Shown here piece after piece: positions 57,924 to 61,029 of a DNA stretch of 61,029 nucleotides. Source of the DNA: a virus; IMG/VR virus record IMGVR_UViG_3300034106_002306, positions 1-61,029 of that record. One strand, given 5' to 3'. A program made the position numbers and the translations under genes. Position 1 is the first letter of the stretch. Each line of letters begins with the position of its first letter. The notes below the pieces were generated by a model. The model was not told the origin of the DNA and searched no databases. It worked only from the letters and a program-made list of their open reading frames with translations.

Positions 57924-58187
57924 TTAATGAAAGAAAATTCTTGACTCGTCTTTGAATGTTTTCTCTTTGCCAGTTTCGTCCCATTCGATACCGTATGTCA
58001 AACCTTCTTCGACATGATGTTTATGTAAATAATTGAAACCCTTGTATTGCTTTGCTTCCATCAGCAGGTCCGTCACGAAGAACTGGAGAGTTCTGCGTTG
58101 AATGATCGCTTCGTTTTTGCTGGTGCAAAAGAAGTGATTGGCTTTCAGTTTGACTGATTCAAGGCTAACCGTTTTACGTTTTGTCAT
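57924..58187 (-). CDS. Small conserved phage protein, unknown (unit M)
   Basis: 87 aa. Basic start, helical middle (AIIQRRTLQFFVTDLLMEAKQYKGF) and a beta end. QYKGFNYL is a pattern seen in many small phage proteins of unknown role. Start lies 7 nt after the -10 box. Confidence 0.6.
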   Translation of the reverse strand: MTKRKTVSLESVKLKANHFFCTSKNEAIIQRRTLQFFVTDLLMEAKQYKGFNYLHKHHVEEGLTYGIEWDETGKEKTFKDESRIFFH

Positions 58188-58194
58188 CGGGGAA

Positions 58195-58222
58195 ATAGTA
58201 ATTCATGGGCATGAGATTGCAA
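58195..58222 (-). promoter_or_regulatory. Promoter of unit M (leaderless)
   Basis: Minus strand TTGCAA, 16 bp, TACTAT; 7 nt to the ATG. Confidence 0.7.
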
Positions 58223-58230
58223 GGGTTTTT

Positions 58231-58271
58231 CATAGTTTTTTTATTCTGGCACCCCAGACCCGAAAACTATC
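58231..58271. repeat. 41-bp boundary dyad 13
   Basis: Arms CATAGTTTTT/GAAAACTATC, core TGGCACCCC; between units M and N. Confidence 0.85.
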
Positions 58272-58280
58272 GTGGGCAGC

Positions 58281-58308
58281 GAAAAGGGGCACCCCGTAGG
58301 ATGCCCCG
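58281..58308 (-). terminator. Rho-independent terminator of unit N
   Basis: Minus strand GGGGCATCC and GGGGTGCCCC form the stem, followed by TTTTC. Confidence 0.75.
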
Positions 58309-58334
58309 TGCTGCTTCTATTTGGCGATCTGGCG

Positions 58335-59195
58335 TTAGTTGCTGGCGAGTTTCTTGAACTCGGCTTCGATCAGGCTGGCCTTGTTGAGGGCGACCAACGT
58401 GCCCCGGTTGATGCGTTGCGCCAGTTCGTATGAGGTAGGCTCGACCTGATGCGAGGTGAATTGGGTGACGGCGTTGTACAGGCTCCAGAGACTCCGGTTC
58501 TTGTCCTCGCGGTGCGAGGGGTCGTTCCAGATGATTTTGATTTTGTCCGTGTTGCGGTCAGCGATCACCTTGGCCTTGGTGAGCTTGTCGAGGATAGTGT
58601 GCCCCTGATCCTGCTTGATGGAGCGGTCAGCCAAGCGGCTAAACACGCTGGTGCTTTCCTTGAAGCCCTCGACCGCGCCAGCCACAACGTCCACAAGGCG
58701 GGAAACGTCGAGCTTGTCGGAGTGCTTCTGGGTGAGGCTGAACTCATCCTGAAGCGTCTTCAGGCCGTTGGTGCAAACAAGGCGAAGGATGCCCATCTCG
58801 AAAGAGACGCGACAGGTGCGGTCGAACGAGTTGTTGAGGATCAGGCGCAAGCCAAGCTCATCCCCAACCTTGGGCAGCTTCACCAGTTGGTTCTTGAAGT
58901 CATACTGGACGTAGACTCGCGCACCGTCGCGCATGGAGTACTCCTTGCGGGTGAACTCGCCCAACTTGTTGTCGGCGAAGGCGTTCTCGACGGTATCCAT
59001 CAGGGAGCGGTTCTGAACGAGGGTGTAGCGTTCAGTGCAAACCCCAAGCATCTGCTTGGTGTCGGTGCGGCGATTGCCGAGCCAACCAGTGGCTTCGCCG
59101 TCAGGGGTGAGAAGCGGGATAGTCTCGACCGTGTAGTCGAGCAAGCTATCGGCGCGAGTGGTGGCAGTGGCGGGGGTGACGTTGATCTCGGTCAT
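58335..59195 (-). CDS. DUF932 family protein (unit N)
   Basis: 286 aa. The run LGVCTERYTLVQNRSLMDTV, RVYVQYDF, LILNNSFDRTCRVSF and RLVCTNGL is characteristic of DUF932 (phage/plasmid-like protein). The family is abundant on plasmids and phages, linked in literature to mobile elements, with unknown biochemical role. GC content is the highest of the cassette genes. Leader of about 39 nt. A long open frame on the other strand is a GC-codon shadow. Confidence 0.85.
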   Translation of the reverse strand: MTEINVTPATATTRADSLLDYTVETIPLLTPDGEATGWLGNRRTDTKQMLGVCTERYTLVQNRSLMDTVENAFADNKLGEFTRKEYSMRDGARVYVQYDFKNQLVKLPKVGDELGLRLILNNSFDRTCRVSFEMGILRLVCTNGLKTLQDEFSLTQKHSDKLDVSRLVDVVAGAVEGFKESTSVFSRLADRSIKQDQGHTILDKLTKAKVIADRNTDKIKIIWNDPSHREDKNRSLWSLYNAVTQFTSHQVEPTSYELAQRINRGTLVALNKASLIEAEFKKLASN

Positions 59196-59234
59196 AAGTG
59201 CAGTGTTGATGTTAAGTGTTAACTGACGGACCAG

Positions 59235-59263
59235 AGGTTAGACGGCAATCAAATCAGCCGCAA
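59235..59263 (-). promoter_or_regulatory. Promoter of unit N
   Basis: Minus strand TTGCGG, 17 bp, TAACCT; leader about 39 nt. Confidence 0.6.
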
Positions 59264-59300
59264 GTCCTTTTCGCACTTTTTTTTCAGAATCTTTCGGACC

Positions 59301-59341
59301 CATAGTTTCCTGTGCCGGGGTGCCCAAATCCAAAAACTATC
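59301..59341. repeat. 41-bp boundary dyad 14
   Basis: Arms CATAGTTTCC/AAAAACTATC, core GGGGTGCCC (opposite orientation); last copy, ends the cassette region. Confidence 0.85.
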
Positions 59342-59417
59342 ATTATCAAAAAAATAATCCTTGACAAACTATCTCATCTACTATCTATCTCCTTATATAT
59401 TTCAATCAATAACTGGT

Positions 59418-59459
59418 ATTATTTGGCTTATTTGCTGGTAATGTTTTTAATATTTGCAA
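59418..59459. repeat. CAAATA block 4
   Basis: Near copy of block 3, downstream (leftward) of the tRNA-Gln terminator. Confidence 0.5.
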
Positions 59460-59489
59460 TAAAAAAGCCCCCTTTATTTAGGAGGCTGA
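59459..59489 (-). terminator. Rho-independent terminator after tRNA-Gln
   Basis: Minus strand AGCCTCCT and AGGGGGCT around a short loop, then TTTTTT. Confidence 0.75.
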
Positions 59490-59500
59490 TCTTTATTATT

Positions 59501-59574
59501 TGGTTGGGGATGATGGAATCGAACCACCACAAAGAGCTTCAAAGGCTCCCGCACTACCATTATGCAAATCCCCA
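59501..59574 (-). tRNA. tRNA-Gln (anticodon UUG), CCA encoded
   Basis: Acceptor TGGGGAT/ATCCCCA with the U1-A72 pair usual for tRNA-Gln, D-stem GCAT/GTGC, anticodon stem GGAGC/GCTCT with loop CTTTGAA, T-stem GGTGG/CCATC. CCA is encoded at the 3' end. Confidence 0.88.
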
Positions 59575-59581
59575 GTAAAAG

Positions 59582-59612
59582 AAAAACCCACTAGTATATT
59601 AAACCAGTGGGC
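59582..59612 (-). terminator. Rho-independent terminator after 59630-59845 gene
   Basis: Minus strand CCCACTGGTTTAA and TACTAGTGGG stem followed by TTTTT. Confidence 0.75.
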
Positions 59613-59629
59613 TGTTATTATTTTGATTA

Positions 59630-59845
59630 TTACGCCTTAACGTACTTAATCTTACCAGACTTAACAGATAGAATCTTACTGACAGGAACACGACGATCAG
59701 CATCAGCATTCACATCATAAAAAGAAACAGTCTTATTAGATGCAGATAGGATCTGAGCGCAGAACGTGGTGTTCTCCTTCTTAGAACCAACGACTAGGGT
59801 AGTGAAACGACCGGCAGTATTATTTAGTGTATCAGTTAATGACAT
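59630..59845 (-). CDS. Small basic protein, unknown
   Basis: 71 aa, beta-rich (RFTTLVVGSKKENTTFCAQIL, SFYDVNADADRRVPVSKIL). It looks like a small SH3- or OB-like barrel, but no family is recognised. It lies 10 nt after a small membrane gene and ends at a terminator, with tRNA-Gln beyond. Confidence 0.6.
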   Translation of the reverse strand: MSLTDTLNNTAGRFTTLVVGSKKENTTFCAQILSASNKTVSFYDVNADADRRVPVSKILSVKSGKIKYVKA

Positions 59846-59855
59846 ACACTACATA

Positions 59856-59996
59856 CTAGTCACCGGAGATCTTTTTATACAAAAAAAATAAAGAAATTCC
59901 AATCAATGCAAAACCTGCGGGAATCTTAATCATCATCAATCCAAATAAGAATAATAGCAAGATAAAAGAATAAGACTGCTCAGTTTCGATTTGCAT
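59856..59996 (-). CDS. Small membrane protein, two hydrophobic spans
   Basis: 46 aa from ATG at 59996 (MQIETEQSYSF). SFILLLFLFGLMM and AGFALIGISLFFL are two likely spans, ending in KKISGD. A longer frame starts further upstream but would cross the promoter at 60028-60055. Unknown function; a holin-like role is possible. Confidence 0.5.
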   Translation of the reverse strand: MQIETEQSYSFILLLFLFGLMMIKIPAGFALIGISLFFLYKKISGD

Positions 59997-60027
59997 ATAA
60001 GAAAGAAAAAATAAGTAGAAGGCCCCG

Positions 60028-60055
60028 ATTTTATGAGTTACGGCGCAGGTTTCAA
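60028..60055 (-). promoter_or_regulatory. Sigma70-type promoter before small membrane gene
   Basis: Minus strand TTGAAA, 16 bp, TAAAAT, about 31 nt before the ATG at 59996. Confidence 0.6.
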
Positions 60056-60087
60056 TGAGGTACGAATAACACAGCACAACACGACCT

Positions 60088-60109
60088 ATTCTAGCAGACA
60101 ATCTAGAAT
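60088..60109. repeat. Inverted repeat ATTCTAG/CTAGAAT
   Basis: 7-bp arms, 8-bp loop, between the 104-aa gene and the promoter at 60028. No T-run, so it could be an operator or a weak terminator. Confidence 0.4.
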
Positions 60110-60149
60110 ATACTCTTTACCTTTAATTTACTTCTACTTATTTAAAAAG

Positions 60150-60464
60150 TTAAACTGCGGCGAGCTTAGAAAGCTTGTAGAGAGTAATAGTCATGCACCA
60201 ATTGTTTCGTTCAAAATGCTTCGCATCAATTTCAATAGTACCATCTGGGCATGTAATAACAGCAGCGTTAAGGCTCTCATTTGACACCATCAATTCGCCC
60301 ACATCTCCATTATCAATGTCACACTTCAGACCTTCACCAGTAAGATGTATTTGACCATAATACAACCTTTCATCAATTACGCCATAATCAATATCTACCG
60401 CATCAGCAGACATAATCTGATTAACAATGTCTTGTGCCTTCTTAGTCAGCTTAACTACTTTCAT
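60150..60464 (-). CDS. Hypothetical protein, 104 aa
   Basis: Helical start (KLTKKAQDIVNQIM), then alternating strands (CDIDNGDVGELMVS, TCPDGTIEIDAKHF). Unknown family. Third protein gene behind tRNA-Arg; AAATAAAT spacer before ATG. Confidence 0.55.
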   Translation of the reverse strand: MKVVKLTKKAQDIVNQIMSADAVDIDYGVIDERLYYGQIHLTGEGLKCDIDNGDVGELMVSNESLNAAVITCPDGTIEIDAKHFERNNWCMTITLYKLSKLAAV

Positions 60465-60472
60465 ATATTTAT

Positions 60473-60604
60473 TTAATTACCACCGAATAGTTGAGCTATC
60501 TCCCAACTCTCCAAACCATACTTGACGAATTGCTCTATGTCAAGCTCCTCATACCGGAAATACGACAGGGAATATCCGTCCCCTTCTTTCTTAATGAGAA
60601 TCAT
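60473..60604 (-). CDS. Small protein, 43 aa
   Basis: MILIKKEGDGYSLSYFRYEE start and a helical end (ESWEIAQLFGGN). It overlaps the end of the upstream gene by 14 bp in another frame and ends 8 bp before the next ATG, typical of packed phage operons. Confidence 0.5.
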   Translation of the reverse strand: MILIKKEGDGYSLSYFRYEELDIEQFVKYGLESWEIAQLFGGN

Positions 60605-60755
60605 TGTGTGTGGCGGGTAGAGTTGCATTTGATTTCTTTTCGATTTCAATTATTTCGCCGATTAGATCATAAAGTTTGTCACTAATATTCCACAAGTTTT
60701 TGGTGGCATGGCGATTAATGAACTCCTGTACAATGAATAACTGCTCTTTTTGCAT
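60591..60755 (-). CDS. Small helical protein, 54 aa
   Basis: MQKEQLFIVQEFINRHATKN start, helical, acidic second half. The start at 60755 is chosen because upstream extension enters the tRNA-Arg gene. Unknown function. Confidence 0.5.
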   Translation of the reverse strand: MQKEQLFIVQEFINRHATKNLWNISDKLYDLIGEIIEIEKKSNATLPATHNDSH

Positions 60756-60778
60756 ATTTACTAAGTGTTTGTTAAAGT

Positions 60779-60857
60779 TGGCGTTCCCGACAGGATTCGA
60801 ACCTGTGACCATTCGCTTAGAAGGCGAAAGCTCTAAATCCAACTGAGCTACGGGAAC
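60779..60857 (-). tRNA. tRNA-Arg (anticodon UCU), CCA encoded
   Basis: Acceptor GTTCCCG/CGGGAAC, D-stem GCTC/GAGC, anticodon stem TTCGC/GCGAA with loop CTTCTAA, T-arm ACAGG-TTCGAAT-CCTGT, discriminator G then CCA. Reads AGA, a codon preferred by AT-rich phages. Confidence 0.93.
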
Positions 60858-60876
60858 CCAAAAAACCTTATACTCC

Positions 60877-60904
60877 ATTATACACTTTTCTTGCGAAAAG
60901 TCAA
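60877..60904 (-). promoter_or_regulatory. Strong sigma70-type promoter of tRNA-Arg
   Basis: Minus strand TTGACT, 16 bp, TATAAT; 19 bp before the tRNA 5' end. The remaining sequence to 61029 shows no gene. Confidence 0.75.
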
Positions 60905-61029
60905 ATCAAAACCTCACTAGAATCTTCTAGCAAGGAAAATATTCGATGTTGGTTTACGGGAAAATATTCAGTATTTTTATAATCTACAACACGATATCTT
61001 GCGTAGATCAACCCACTCACTCTCCACGA

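Larger units (their letters stand above)
59196..59500. other. Intergenic region between DUF932 gene and tRNA-Gln
   Basis: Holds promoter N, dyad 14, a TTGACA box on the plus strand with no gene behind it, CAAATA block 4 and the tRNA-Gln terminator. No coding sequence. Confidence 0.65.

Noticed and set aside
58449-59222. Long plus-strand open frame opposite the DUF932 gene
   Set aside because: It is a shadow produced by GC-rich codons; the minus strand has a full family match, promoter and terminator.
49139-59341. Regularly spaced repeats as a CRISPR array
   Set aside because: Copies are 0.5-1.3 kb apart with genes between them and no cas genes; spacing and dyad structure do not fit CRISPR.
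49139-59341. Integron attC sites
   Set aside because: The arms do not match RYYYAAC/GTTRRRY core sites, no integron integrase is seen, and gene orientation is mixed. A recombination role is still possible but not as classical attC.
49139-59341. 41-bp dyads as simple rho-independent terminators
   Set aside because: The 6-bp gaps inside the arms are not complementary, there is no T-run after the element, and proper terminators lie next to them.
59342-59400. TTGACA box right of dyad 14 as promoter of another unit
   Set aside because: No -10 with 16-17 bp spacing and no reading frame follow; at most a remnant of a lost cassette.
59312-59578. Plus-strand open frame of 88 aa
   Set aside because: It would cross dyad 14, a terminator and the tRNA-Gln gene.
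1-61029. Prophage or bacterial chromosome segment
   Set aside because: No integrase, excisionase, attachment-site pair or bacterial housekeeping gene is visible; the content is phage throughout.
1-61029. Alternative genetic code (stop-codon reassignment)
   Set aside because: Long genes are open with normal stops, and TAA and TGA both terminate genes at expected places.

Overview
The window is part of the genome of a tailed double-stranded DNA bacteriophage (Caudoviricetes), most likely a metagenomic or poorly characterised lineage. It carries a large terminase, portal, protease-scaffold, major capsid protein, tape measure protein, several tail and fibre proteins, a PhoH ATPase, a sigma-like factor and two tRNAs. 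No integrase, CRISPR array or rRNA is visible. The tape measure gene runs off the left edge. The host cannot be named. Start codons rarely have a good Shine-Dalgarno sequence, and many accessory genes look leaderless.

Region 1 (1-46.2 kb, all leftward) is the virion module. From the packaging end it reads: zinc ribbon, sigma-like factor, DNA-binding-like protein, ERCC4-type nuclease, TerL, portal, a tube-like paralogue, small head proteins, a protease-scaffold fusion, a decoration-like protein, the major capsid protein, two giant fibre proteins (2685 and 2477 aa) built of VGIGTTNP-type repeats, three LamG-type lectin paralogues, an Ig-domain protein, neck proteins, two more tube-like paralogues, chaperone-like proteins and the tape measure protein. 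Recurrent GTGTAAT(A/T)AATA-like boxes sit just upstream of at least eleven of these units and are candidate late promoters for the phage sigma-like factor.

Region 2 (46.2-48.1 kb) holds small genes on both strands: an HExxH protein, PhoH, a Cys-rich protein and an HNH nuclease.

Region 3 (48.4-59.4 kb) is the most unusual part. About fifteen short, independently promoted and terminated transcription units lie in both orientations and have very different base composition. One copy of a 41-bp three-part dyad (ATAGTTT at the left arm, a GGGCACCCC-like core, AAACTAT at the right arm) lies at every unit boundary: 14 copies, all exactly 41 bp. Most unit promoters have a 16-17 bp spacer, and many place the ATG only 7-9 nt after the -10 box. 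A second dyad family (38 bp, TTGGCA/TGCCAA arms) clusters around dyad 1, next to an AT-rich tract and between two homologous genes of very different GC content. Several genes here start GC-rich and become AT-rich in frame. The whole looks like a cassette array, analogous in logic to the promoter/stem-loop cassettes of T4-type phages but with a different element.

Region 4 (59.4-61.0 kb) carries tRNA-Gln(UUG), tRNA-Arg(UCU) and small leftward genes behind sigma70-type promoters.
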